Shown here in pieces: positions 34,075 to 41,725 of a DNA stretch of 64,000 nt. Every line of letters begins with the position of its first letter. Position 1 is the first letter of the stretch. Source of the stretch: Salipiger mangrovisoli (GTDB lineage: Bacteria > Pseudomonadota > Alphaproteobacteria > Rhodobacterales > Rhodobacteraceae); contig NZ_JADFFK010000013.1 in the NCBI RefSeq assembly GCF_015223355.1, positions 62,001 to 126,000 on the forward strand. The letters are read 5' to 3'. The position numbers and the translations under genes are program-made. The notes below the pieces were generated by a model. It saw only the letters and a list, made by a program, of their open reading frames with translations. It was not told where the DNA came from and searched no databases.

Positions 34075-35040
34075 TCACTCCGCGGCAAGCCCCGCAGGAG
34101 TGTATTCGACGCCGTTCGCCTTCTGGATCTGGCGGATGACCTTCCACTGTTCCTTGTAGGTGATCGGGATGAACTTGCTGACCCCGCTGAACTCCTCGCC
34201 AAGCGCTGTGCCGGCGAAGTCGAAGCTGAAGAAGGCCTGCTCGATCTTCTCCTTCAGCTCCGGCGTCAGGTCATGGGCATAGGCATAGGAGGTCGTCGGG
34301 AAGGGATCGCTCTCCCAGACGATGCGCACCTCGGCGGGATCGTAGAGCCCGCGCTCGGCCATGCGCTCGACCACTTCCGAGGCGACGGGCGCGGCGTCGT
34401 AGTCGCCCGCGACAACCCCCAGCATCGACTGGTCATGGCTGCCCGAATAGACCACCTCGTAATCGGTGTCGGGCACCACGCCCAGATCGGGGAACAGCGC
34501 GCGCGGCGCCAGGTTGCCCGAATTCGAGGTCGGCGAGGTATGCGCGACGCGCTTGCCGGCAAGATCGGGCACCTCTTTGATGTCGCTGTCGGCCTGCGTG
34601 TAGATCTGCAGCTTGTAGCCGAACTGCCCGTCATCGGCCCCCATGATGGCGAAGGGCACCGCCCCGGCAAGGTTTACCGCGAAGGGCGTGGGCCCGGTCG
34701 AGAAACCGGCGATGTGCAGGCGGCCCGAGCGCATCGCCTCGACCTCGGCCGAGTTCGACTGCACCGCGAAGAATTGCACATCCTTGCCGGTGACCTCTTC
34801 GAGATGGGCGATGAACGGCTCCCAGATGTCCTCGTAGATGGCCGGGTCCTCGACCGGCGTATAGGCGAAGACCAGCGTTCCCGGATCCTGCAGATCGCCC
34901 GCCTCCGTCGGCGCATCGGCGACGAGGTCGCCATCGGCGTCGGAATACTGGCTGTCGAGCGCCGCGGTTTCTTCCTGTGCAAATGCCGCACCGGCCGACA
35001 GGGCCAGCGACACGAGCAGACTCGTGGTGTGCCTAAGCAT
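34075..35040 (-). CDS. phnD: Phosphate/phosphite/phosphonate-type binding protein (PhnD)
   Basis: 321 residues with signal peptide (cleavage after AFA near residue 21). The PhnD fold is seen in TLVFAYTPVEDPAIYEDIW, VQFFAVQSNSAEVEAMRSG, FSTGPTPFAVN, KRVAHTSPTSNSGNLAPR (the phosphonate-contact loop) and YSGSHDQSMLGVVAGDYDA. Between the signal peptide and the domain lies SDADGDLVADAP (residues 33-44), which resembles a thrombospondin type-3 calcium loop. GGAGGAGGACATCACC precedes the ATG. First gene of the operon and divergent from the DeoR gene. Confidence 0.92.
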   Translation of the reverse strand: MLRHTTSLLVSLALSAGAAFAQEETAALDSQYSDADGDLVADAPTEAGDLQDPGTLVFAYTPVEDPAIYEDIWEPFIAHLEEVTGKDVQFFAVQSNSAEVEAMRSGRLHIAGFSTGPTPFAVNLAGAVPFAIMGADDGQFGYKLQIYTQADSDIKEVPDLAGKRVAHTSPTSNSGNLAPRALFPDLGVVPDTDYEVVYSGSHDQSMLGVVAGDYDAAPVASEVVERMAERGLYDPAEVRIVWESDPFPTTSYAYAHDLTPELKEKIEQAFFSFDFAGTALGEEFSGVSKFIPITYKEQWKVIRQIQKANGVEYTPAGLAAE

Positions 35041-35202
35041 GGTGATGTCCTCCTCCCAAAGGGCATTTTCTGCGTCTGGCCCCTGTGTCCTCCGGCCAGT
35101 CCAGCGGGATCACATCACCTTTATGTTGGATGTGCAACAAATCTGTCGTAATTTTCTGCGATATTCAAAGATCGGGATGCAAGCAGAGGAGCGCGCGCAG
35201 AC

Positions 35203-35988
35203 GTGGAGCAGCAGACCGGCCCCCACCGACTGAAGAAACGCGAACGGCACGACCAGATCCTGCTGCACCTCAAGCTGAGGCCACACGTCCGCGTGACCGA
35301 ACTTGCGACACTCTTCGGGGTGACCACGGAAACCGTGCGCCGCGACATGGACGATCTGGAGCAACGGGGGCTGCTGGAACGTGCCCATGGCGGCGCCTCG
35401 GCCACACATCCCGGCGCGCACCGCGATCTGGACGAACGGCGGCAGGAACGGGTTGCAGAGCGCGAGCACCTGGGCCGCCTTGCCGCTGCGCTGGTCCAAG
35501 ATGGCGATACGATCATGATCGATGCCGGCTCGACCACCATGGTCTTCGCCCGGCTGCTCGCTTTCGCCGAGACCCGCGTGACGGCGATCACCAACAGTCT
35601 CCAGATCGGCATGATCCTGGGCCAGAGTGCCAGGGCGCGCGTGATCCTCGCGCCGGGCAGCTACCTGCCGCAGGAGGCCGCCGTGGTCGGTGTCGAGACC
35701 TGCGACTATCTTGCGCGCTACCACGTCGATGCCTGCTTTCTCGGGGCGGCCGGCCTCAGCGAGGCGGGCGTCACCGAGGCCGTCGAGGGCTTTTCCGCGG
35801 TCAAGCGCGCGATGATGCGCCAGTCCGGTGCCTGCCGCTTCCTCATCGACGCCAGCAAGTTCGGACTCACCCGCCTGAACCACGTGGCGCGGCTGCACGA
35901 GGTGGGCACGCTGGTCAGCGACCGGGCCCCCGAGGGTGCGCTGGCGCAGGACCTGCGCGATGGTGGCGTCGAGATCATCCTGCCGTAA
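35203..35988 (+). CDS. DeoR family transcriptional regulator
   Basis: 261 residues from a GTG start. The HTH is RHDQILLHLKLRPHVRVTELATLFGVTTETVRRDMDDL, read in two halves, followed by RAHGGAS and the DeoR sensor domain with VQDGDTIMIDAGSTTMVFARLL. DeoR sensors usually bind sugar phosphates or related phospho-metabolites. Divergent from the phnD-phnC-phnE-phnE-HAD operon, so it probably represses it. The 162-nt divergent region 35041-35202 has no dyad I would call. Confidence 0.92.
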   Translation: MEQQTGPHRLKKRERHDQILLHLKLRPHVRVTELATLFGVTTETVRRDMDDLEQRGLLERAHGGASATHPGAHRDLDERRQERVAEREHLGRLAAALVQDGDTIMIDAGSTTMVFARLLAFAETRVTAITNSLQIGMILGQSARARVILAPGSYLPQEAAVVGVETCDYLARYHVDACFLGAAGLSEAGVTEAVEGFSAVKRAMMRQSGACRFLIDASKFGLTRLNHVARLHEVGTLVSDRAPEGALAQDLRDGGVEIILP

Positions 35989-36148
35989 ATCGCCGTGCCG
36001 CCGCAGCACCGAGACGCCGCGCACGGATCGACGGCAGCGCGGTCGTGCGGTATGTCGCAACAAGCCATCCGCAACCGCTGCGATGGCGTCCGGCACAGGC
36101 CGCGCCGATCCGGTCGCGACTGACACTCCCGCAAGCACAGGAGGAGGC

Positions 36149-37093
36149 ATGGCAGACACGTCCAAGCAGCAGCAGCCCGGTCTGCGCGGGATCCGGGGGC
36201 TGAGCCTGCGGCAGATCGAGGTGTTTCACGCGGTCTATACCACGCGCTCGATCTCGGCGGCCTCGCGTCTTCTGGTGATCTCGCAGCCGGTGGTCAGCCG
36301 CACCCTCAAGCGCATCGAGGACGTTCTGTCGCTGACGCTGTTCCGGCGCGGCGGGACCGGGCTGATGCCCACCGTCGAGGCCCAGTTGATCTTTGCCGAG
36401 GTCGACGGGCTGATGCGGCGCGTCGAGGGGCTGGGCGCGCGCATCGAGGAAATCGCCTCGGGTGCCTCCATCCCCTTCCGACTCGGCGCCACCGCCAGCG
36501 TGGCGCGCGCGCTGGTGCCGCGCGGGCTCTCCGCGCTCGGCGCGGGCGCCACGCGGCCCGAGCTGTTCTTCGACGTGCTCGCTGTCGATCAGATCGTCGA
36601 TTACCTGCTCGACGGCACGGGCCAATGCGTCGTCACCCTTGCGCAGATCGACCATCCGATGCTGCACTCGGAGCCGCTGGGCCACGGCCATCTGGTCGCG
36701 GTGGTGCCGGTCGGCCATCCGCTCGCGGACCGGCCGCATCTTGCACCCGGAGATTTCGACGGCGTTGACGTGATCACCTTCCAGGTAGACGGCCCGCACC
36801 AACGGGCGATCCGCGGCTACTTCGGCAGCGCCATGGCCCAGCTGCAATCGCGCACGGTGGTCCGATTTGCCGACACCGCCGTGGCCATGGCCGCCGAGGG
36901 CATGGCGGTCGCGCTGGTCGACAGCTTCACCACGATGGGGCCGATCGGCGAGGACGTCGTGGCGCGCCCGCTGCGCAACGCGCCGGAGTTCACCCTGTAT
37001 CTGCAGACCAACCCCAACCGCCCGGCCTCGCATCACGTGTCCGAGCTGCGTGACCATTTGCTGCAGGCATTGCGCCGCACCGAAGAGGCTTGA
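36149..37093 (+). CDS. LysR family transcriptional regulator
   Basis: 314 residues. ATG 36149 follows GGAGGAGGC, and the long upstream extension of the frame is not used. The HTH is IEVFHAVYTTRSISAASRLLVISQPVVSRTLKRIED, read across the turn, followed by a LysR effector domain (FRLGATASVARALVPRG onward). It reads in the same direction as the NMT1/SsuA-like transporter genes at 37200 and probably regulates them. The gap 35989-36148 after the DeoR gene shows nothing I can name. Confidence 0.92.
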   Translation: MADTSKQQQPGLRGIRGLSLRQIEVFHAVYTTRSISAASRLLVISQPVVSRTLKRIEDVLSLTLFRRGGTGLMPTVEAQLIFAEVDGLMRRVEGLGARIEEIASGASIPFRLGATASVARALVPRGLSALGAGATRPELFFDVLAVDQIVDYLLDGTGQCVVTLAQIDHPMLHSEPLGHGHLVAVVPVGHPLADRPHLAPGDFDGVDVITFQVDGPHQRAIRGYFGSAMAQLQSRTVVRFADTAVAMAAEGMAVALVDSFTTMGPIGEDVVARPLRNAPEFTLYLQTNPNRPASHHVSELRDHLLQALRRTEEA

Positions 37094-37135
37094 GACCCCG
37101 CTATTCCATGTCCTGAAGGCATGGACCTAGGATGA

Positions 37136-37162
37136 TTTCGGCATTGTAAACATGTGCCGAAA
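37136..37162. promoter_or_regulatory. 27-bp dyad upstream of ABC binding-protein gene
   Basis: TTTCGGCA (37136-37143) and TGCCGAAA (37155-37162) form a perfect 8-bp inverted repeat with 11 nt between, 37 nt before the binding-protein ATG. It is a candidate operator, most simply for the LysR protein encoded just upstream. Confidence 0.5.
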
Positions 37163-37199
37163 CGCCGATTGTCCGGCCACGACTTCAAGGGAGGAAACC

Positions 37200-38219
37200 A
37201 TGCTCGATATCACCACCTCGCGCCGCGGCGCGTTGGCGCTGCTGCTTGCCGGGACCGCGCTCAGCGCCGGTGCCGCCAGCGCCGAAGAGATCACCCTCGG
37301 CGCGCTGCGCCTGACCAGCCATTCGCCCACCTACATCGCGCTCGAGCGCGGTTATTTCGCCGACGAAGGGCTCGAGGTCGAACTGAGCTTCTTCGAAAGC
37401 TCGGCGGCAATGGCCGTGGGCGTGGCCGGTGGCGACCTGGATTACGGTGTCACCTCGATCACCGGCGGGCTGCTGAACCTCGCGCAGAAGGGCGCGGTCA
37501 AGGTCATCGGCGGTGCCCTGGCCGAAGACCCGTCGGTGCCCGGCGCGCTGATCCTGGCCTCGAACAAGGCCTTCGAGGCCGGTCTGACAGAACCCTCGCA
37601 GCTGTCGGGCAAGAGCTTCGGCATCACCACCGCGGGCTCGTCGTTCCATTACATGCTGAGCCGCATCGCCGAGAAAGAAGGTTTCGCCGCCTCGGACATG
37701 CAGATGAAGCCGCTGCAGAAGGTCGGTGCCATCGTCGGCGCGCTGAGCTCGGGCCAGATCGACGCCTGGGTGATCCAGCCGAGCATCGCCAAGCGCCTGA
37801 TCGACGAGGGCGCGGCGCATGAAATCGGCCGCTTCTCGGACTATGATCCCAGCTACCAGGTCACCGCGATCTTCACCTCGACCGGGATCGCCGAGGGCGA
37901 GCGCGAGCAGACCGAGGCCTTCCTGCGCGCGCTCTCGAAGGGCGTCGCCGACTACAACGCCGCCTTCGTCGACAAGACGGCGAGCGAGGACGATGTCTCC
38001 GAACTGACCGGCATCGTGCACAAATATGTCAGCGTTGACGTCCCCGATGATCGTTTCGCCAAGGACATGTCCGAAGGTTCGATGCGGATCAACGAGGGGC
38101 TGGCGCTGTCGACCACCTCGGTGCAAGCCCAGATGGACTGGATGCAGGCCGAGGGGTTGGTCAGCGACGAGATCACGCTCGAGATGCTCGTCGACAGCTC
38201 CTACGTCGACACCATGTGA
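37200..38219 (+). CDS. ABC transporter substrate-binding protein (NMT1/SsuA/NrtA type)
   Basis: 339 residues. The N-terminus LDITTSRRGALALLLAGTAL has a pair of arginines before the hydrophobic core, so Tat or Sec export are both possible; cleavage after ASA. The domain starts EITLGALRLTSHSPTYIALERG, split at the hinge, with YFADEGLEVELSFFES, GVTSITGGLLNLAQKGAVK and GQIDAWVIQPSIA, the NMT1/THI5-like form. Ligands in this family include sulfonates, nitrate, pyrimidines and aromatic acids, so the substrate is open. GGGAGGAAACC precedes the ATG. Confidence 0.9.
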   Translation: MLDITTSRRGALALLLAGTALSAGAASAEEITLGALRLTSHSPTYIALERGYFADEGLEVELSFFESSAAMAVGVAGGDLDYGVTSITGGLLNLAQKGAVKVIGGALAEDPSVPGALILASNKAFEAGLTEPSQLSGKSFGITTAGSSFHYMLSRIAEKEGFAASDMQMKPLQKVGAIVGALSSGQIDAWVIQPSIAKRLIDEGAAHEIGRFSDYDPSYQVTAIFTSTGIAEGEREQTEAFLRALSKGVADYNAAFVDKTASEDDVSELTGIVHKYVSVDVPDDRFAKDMSEGSMRINEGLALSTTSVQAQMDWMQAEGLVSDEITLEMLVDSSYVDTM

Positions 38220-38225
38220 CCTATC

Positions 38226-38250
38226 GGGCCGGTCCCGCACGGGCCGGCCC
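38226..38250 (+). other. Intercistronic hairpin after binding-protein gene
   Basis: GGGCCGG (38226-38232) pairs with CCGGCCC (38244-38250) 7 nt after the stop of the binding-protein gene and before the ATPase gene. Same placement as at 17131, 23666, 28601 and 34035. Confidence 0.5.
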
Positions 38251-38276
38251 ACCCACCCGAAAGAGGGAGGAACCCG

Positions 38277-39044
38277 ATGGATCTCATCGTGGACAAGCTC
38301 GGCCACAGCTATGGCAGCGTGACCGTTCTCAAGGATATTTCGCTGGAGATCCCGCAAGGCCAGATCGTCTGCCTCGTCGGCCCTTCGGGCTGCGGCAAGT
38401 CGACCCTTCTGCGGATGATCGGCGGCCTCGAGTTGCCCGAAAGCGGCGAGGTGCGCATCCACGGCACGCCCCCCCGAGACTCCCTCAACCCGCTGACCTT
38501 CGTGTTCCAGCATTTCGCCCTGCTGCCCTGGCGCAGCGTGGCCGACAACATCCGCTTGGTGCTCGAGGATCACAAGCTTGGCCGGGCCCAGGAAGACGCG
38601 ATCATCGCCGACGTGCTGAACCGGACCCGGCTTTCGGATTTCGCCGGTGCCCTGCCCAAGCAGCTCTCGGGCGGCATGAAGCAACGTGTCGCCATCGCCC
38701 GCGCGCTGGCAGTGAAGCCGGCCTGCATGCTGATGGACGAGCCGCTCTCGGCGCTGGACAGCCAGACCCGTGAATTGCTGATGGAGGATCTCGTGTCGCT
38801 GTGGTCACGCGAGCCCTTCACCGCGGTCTACGTCACCCACAACCTCAACGAGGCGGTGCGCCTCGGTCACCGGATCGTGGTGCTCTCGCGTCGCCCCGGC
38901 CGGGTACACCAGGTGGTCGATATCGACGTCCCCCTGCAAGAGCGCAGCCTTGCCATGCCCGAGCTCGAAGCGCGGCAGGCCGAGCTCTGGGAGCTGATGC
39001 GCGCCGAAGCCGAAGCCGCCGACATGGAGCTGATCGATGGATAA
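38277..39044 (+). CDS. ABC transporter ATP-binding protein (SsuB/TauB type)
   Basis: 255 residues. Walker A GPSGCGKST is near residue 39, then VFQHFALLPWRSVADNI (the PW of SsuB/TauB/NrtD proteins), LSGGMKQRVAIARA, LMDEPLSALDSQ and YVTHNLNEAVRL. The C-terminal LSRRPGRVHQVVDIDVP is typical of the nitrate/sulfonate/taurine group. AGAGGGAGGAACCCG precedes the ATG. It overlaps the permease gene by 8 nt. Confidence 0.93.
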   Translation: MDLIVDKLGHSYGSVTVLKDISLEIPQGQIVCLVGPSGCGKSTLLRMIGGLELPESGEVRIHGTPPRDSLNPLTFVFQHFALLPWRSVADNIRLVLEDHKLGRAQEDAIIADVLNRTRLSDFAGALPKQLSGGMKQRVAIARALAVKPACMLMDEPLSALDSQTRELLMEDLVSLWSREPFTAVYVTHNLNEAVRLGHRIVVLSRRPGRVHQVVDIDVPLQERSLAMPELEARQAELWELMRAEAEAADMELIDG

Positions 39045-39888
39045 CACCCTGAGCGCCCCCTCGCCCGCCCGGTCCGCGACCGCCTCGGGCAGTTCCGCCG
39101 CAACCGGAACGCCGGTCAAGTTCCGCGGCGGCGGCTTCCAGCCGGTTCCGGTGCGCGGCGCGGCCATCATGGTCTTCGTGCTGCTGATCGCCCTGCTGGA
39201 GGCCGGCACCCGCAGCGGGCTGATCTCGAACCTGACCATGCCGCGCCCCTCGGCGGTGCTGGAAACCCTATGGAATCTCGCCGCCTCTGGGCTGCTCTGG
39301 AAACACCTTGCGCCCTCGCTGATGCGGCTGCTGATCGGCGCCAGCCTCGGCGCGGTGGCGGGCATTGCGCTCGGCACGATGATCGGCCTTTTCAGCCTCG
39401 CTCGGGCAGGTCTGGTGCCGCTGATCTCGGCGCTCTTCCCGATCCCGAAGATCGCGCTGCTGCCGCTCTTCGTGATCTGGTTCGGCATCGGTGAAAGCTC
39501 GAAATACGCGCTGATCGCCTTCGGCACCTTCACCCCCACAGTCGTCGCCACCTTCGGCGCCGTGGACAGCGTCGACCGCACGCTGATCCGCATGGGCCAG
39601 AGCTTTGGCCTCTCCTGGTGGTCCATTGTACGCAAGATCGTGCTGCCCGGCGCCTTCCCCGGCATCCTCTCGGGGCTGCGCGTATCGATCGCCATCGCCA
39701 TCATCCTGCTGGTCGCGGCAGAGATGCTGGGCGCGGAATACGGCATCGGCTCCTACATCCTCGAAGCGGGCTCGCTCTACGATCTCGAACGGCTCTTCGC
39801 CGGGGTGACGATCCTGTCGCTGATGGGACTCGTGGTCGGCTCGCTGATCGGCTTGATCGAGCGCCGCTTCCTGGGCTGGAGGTCGTGA
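39037..39888 (+). CDS. ABC transporter permease (SsuC/TauC type)
   Basis: 283 residues with about six helices after a Ser/Ala-rich N-terminus of 40 residues. Family segments are LTMPRPSAVLETLWNLAASG, IPKIALLPLFVIWFGIGESSKYALI, split, and GILSGLRVSIAIAIILLVAAEM before the closing GSYILEAGSLYDLERLFAGV. It completes the importer with the genes at 37200 and 38277. Confidence 0.92.
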   Translation: MDNTLSAPSPARSATASGSSAATGTPVKFRGGGFQPVPVRGAAIMVFVLLIALLEAGTRSGLISNLTMPRPSAVLETLWNLAASGLLWKHLAPSLMRLLIGASLGAVAGIALGTMIGLFSLARAGLVPLISALFPIPKIALLPLFVIWFGIGESSKYALIAFGTFTPTVVATFGAVDSVDRTLIRMGQSFGLSWWSIVRKIVLPGAFPGILSGLRVSIAIAIILLVAAEMLGAEYGIGSYILEAGSLYDLERLFAGVTILSLMGLVVGSLIGLIERRFLGWRS

Positions 39889-39893
39889 CCGCC

Positions 39894-40937
39894 ATGCTGG
39901 CCCTGCAGAAGACCGCCGCGGCACCGGGGCTTGAGCTGCGCGAGGTGACGGCCCCCCCGGTTCCCGGCCCCGGCGAGGTGTTGCTGGCCATCGAGGCCAC
40001 CGGGGTCTGCGGCACCGATGTCCATATCGCGCATTGGACACCGGGCTACGAGTCCATGCAGCAGGCGATGCCGGTCACCATCGGCCATGAAACCTGCGGC
40101 CGCGTCGAAAGCCTTGGCGCGGGCGTCGATCCCGCGCTTCACGGCCGGCGCGTCACGGTCCGACCTTCGGTTCTCTGCCACAGCTGCGCTGCCTGCCTGG
40201 GCGGTGATCCCGACAATTGCACGGGCAGGCGCGGTGTCGGCATCGGCCGCAACGGCGCCTTCGCGCCGCAGCTGCTGGTTCCGGCAGAGAACTGCGTGAT
40301 GGTGCCCGACGCCCTGGACGCCGAGATCGCCGCGCTGACCGAGCCGATGACCGTCTGCCGCGAGGCCGTGGACACGGCGGCGCTGAAGCCCGGCGCACGG
40401 GTGCTGGTGCTCGGCCCCGGCACCATCGGCCAGGGCATCGCGCTGTTTGCCGAGGCCGCGGGCGCGGGCGAGGTTGTCGTCCTGGGCCGCGACGACGCGT
40501 CCCGGCTGGCGCAGCTCGATGCGCTTGGCTTTCCACAGACCGCCGATACGCTGGGCCGCACTTTGGCCGAAGCGCTGGTGCCCTGGCTGGACAAGGGCCG
40601 CTTCGACGTGATTTTCGAGGCCACCGGCGCGCCTTCGGTGGTGCCCGAGGCCCTGAGCGTGCTTGCCAAGCGCGGCAGGCTGGTGATCGTCGGCATCCAT
40701 CCGGCCCCGGCGCAGGTCGATCTTACGGCGCTGGTGCGCAACCACCAGCAGATCCTCGGCTCGTACCGCGCGCCGGTGGAAACATGGCCCGAGGTGCTCG
40801 GCTGGCTGGAAGCCAACGCCGAGCGGGCGCGCGGGATGATCAGTCACCGCCTGCCGCTTGCCGCGGCGCTCGATGCGGTCGAGATCGCCGGTGCAAAACA
40901 GGCCTCCAAGGTCATGGTGTTGCAGGGGGGTGCCTGA
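39894..40937 (+). CDS. Zinc-dependent alcohol dehydrogenase (MDR family)
   Basis: 347 residues. Catalytic zinc ligands are Cys in GVCGTDVHIAHW and His-Glu in IGHETCGRVES; structural zinc cysteines are in VLCHSCAACLGGDPDNC. The Rossmann part has VLVLGPGTIGQGIALFAEAAGAGEV. It resembles threonine or sorbitol dehydrogenases. I prefer ATG 39894, which has GGAGGT 10 nt upstream; a GTG at 39885 overlapping the permease stop is the alternative. It probably oxidises a hydroxyl of the imported compound. Confidence 0.9.
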   Translation: MLALQKTAAAPGLELREVTAPPVPGPGEVLLAIEATGVCGTDVHIAHWTPGYESMQQAMPVTIGHETCGRVESLGAGVDPALHGRRVTVRPSVLCHSCAACLGGDPDNCTGRRGVGIGRNGAFAPQLLVPAENCVMVPDALDAEIAALTEPMTVCREAVDTAALKPGARVLVLGPGTIGQGIALFAEAAGAGEVVVLGRDDASRLAQLDALGFPQTADTLGRTLAEALVPWLDKGRFDVIFEATGAPSVVPEALSVLAKRGRLVIVGIHPAPAQVDLTALVRNHQQILGSYRAPVETWPEVLGWLEANAERARGMISHRLPLAAALDAVEIAGAKQASKVMVLQGGA

Positions 40938-41659
40938 TGCCGCTTCTCGGCGATGCCTTCCTGTGCCTGTGGAATGACTTCGACGAAGCCCGCGCCGAGG
41001 AATACGAACGCTGGCACAGCTTCGAGCACGTGCCGGAGCGCGTCGCCGCGCCGGGGTTTCTCTCGGGCCGCCGATACGGTGCCTATGACCGGCGCGAGAG
41101 CCGCTACATGACGCTTTACGACCTCGACAGCCTCGCCGCGCTGGAAACGCCGCAATACGCAGAGCTCCAGGCCGAGCCGACGCCCTGGTCGGCGCGCATG
41201 CGGCCAGGGTTCAGGAACTTCCTGCGCATCCCCTGCCGGACCCTCGCTTCAGAGGGCACCGGCTGCGCAGGACGCGCCGGGGTCCTGGCGCTGCGGCTTT
41301 CCGACGACACCGAGGCCAGCGATGCGGCGATCCTCGGCCTGCTGCGCGGCGCGCTGTCTGCGCAGGCCATCTCTGCGTTTCATCTGGGCCGCGCGGACCA
41401 CATCCCCGCCTACGGCGTGTTCCGCAGCCCCGAAGCCTCGGCAGAAGGGCGGCACTACGTCGTTGCGATCCTCGAGGCCACCACCGAGGCTGCCGCAGCC
41501 GCTGCGCTGGCGGGATTGCGGCACCGGCTCGACGCGCTTGACCCCGAGATCGACGTGCTGCGGGACGAGAGCACCGAATTCCTGCTTTCGGTCACCCGCT
41601 CCGAGGTGGTGCCGCGATGGGAACGCCACCACCTTCGTCAAGAACAGCCCGCCAGCTGA
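40937..41659 (+). CDS. Unknown protein, possible ferredoxin-like (EthD/DUF4286-like) repeat
   Basis: 240 residues; I cannot name it. The first half begins FLCLWNDFDEARAEEYERWH, then FEHVPERVAAPGF and SRYMTLYDLDSLAALETPQY, a pattern seen in small dimeric alpha-beta barrel proteins (EthD, DUF4286 and relatives). The second half (from about residue 110) may repeat the fold: VLALRLSD, ISAFHLGRA and HYVVAILEATTEAAAA. The ATG shares one base with the dehydrogenase stop (TGATG), so it is co-translated and likely works in the same pathway. Confidence 0.65.
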   Translation: MPLLGDAFLCLWNDFDEARAEEYERWHSFEHVPERVAAPGFLSGRRYGAYDRRESRYMTLYDLDSLAALETPQYAELQAEPTPWSARMRPGFRNFLRIPCRTLASEGTGCAGRAGVLALRLSDDTEASDAAILGLLRGALSAQAISAFHLGRADHIPAYGVFRSPEASAEGRHYVVAILEATTEAAAAAALAGLRHRLDALDPEIDVLRDESTEFLLSVTRSEVVPRWERHHLRQEQPAS

Positions 41660-41679
41660 CCCTGAGCAGATGACCTGCA

Positions 41680-41700
41680 CTGTCCTGCCGGACGGGACAG
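41680..41700. terminator. Hairpin between convergent genes
   Basis: CTGTCC (41680-41685) and GGACAG (41695-41700) can pair in the 66-nt gap between the unknown protein and the TRAP genes. Short and without T-tract. Confidence 0.4.
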
Positions 41701-41725
41701 GCAGCGCGTCCCCACCCGCCGCCGT

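Noticed and set aside
37200-41659. Sulfonate utilisation operon
   Set aside because: The importer is of the SsuABC form, but no SsuD-, TauD- or other desulfonating enzyme gene is present, so substrate naming is not justified.
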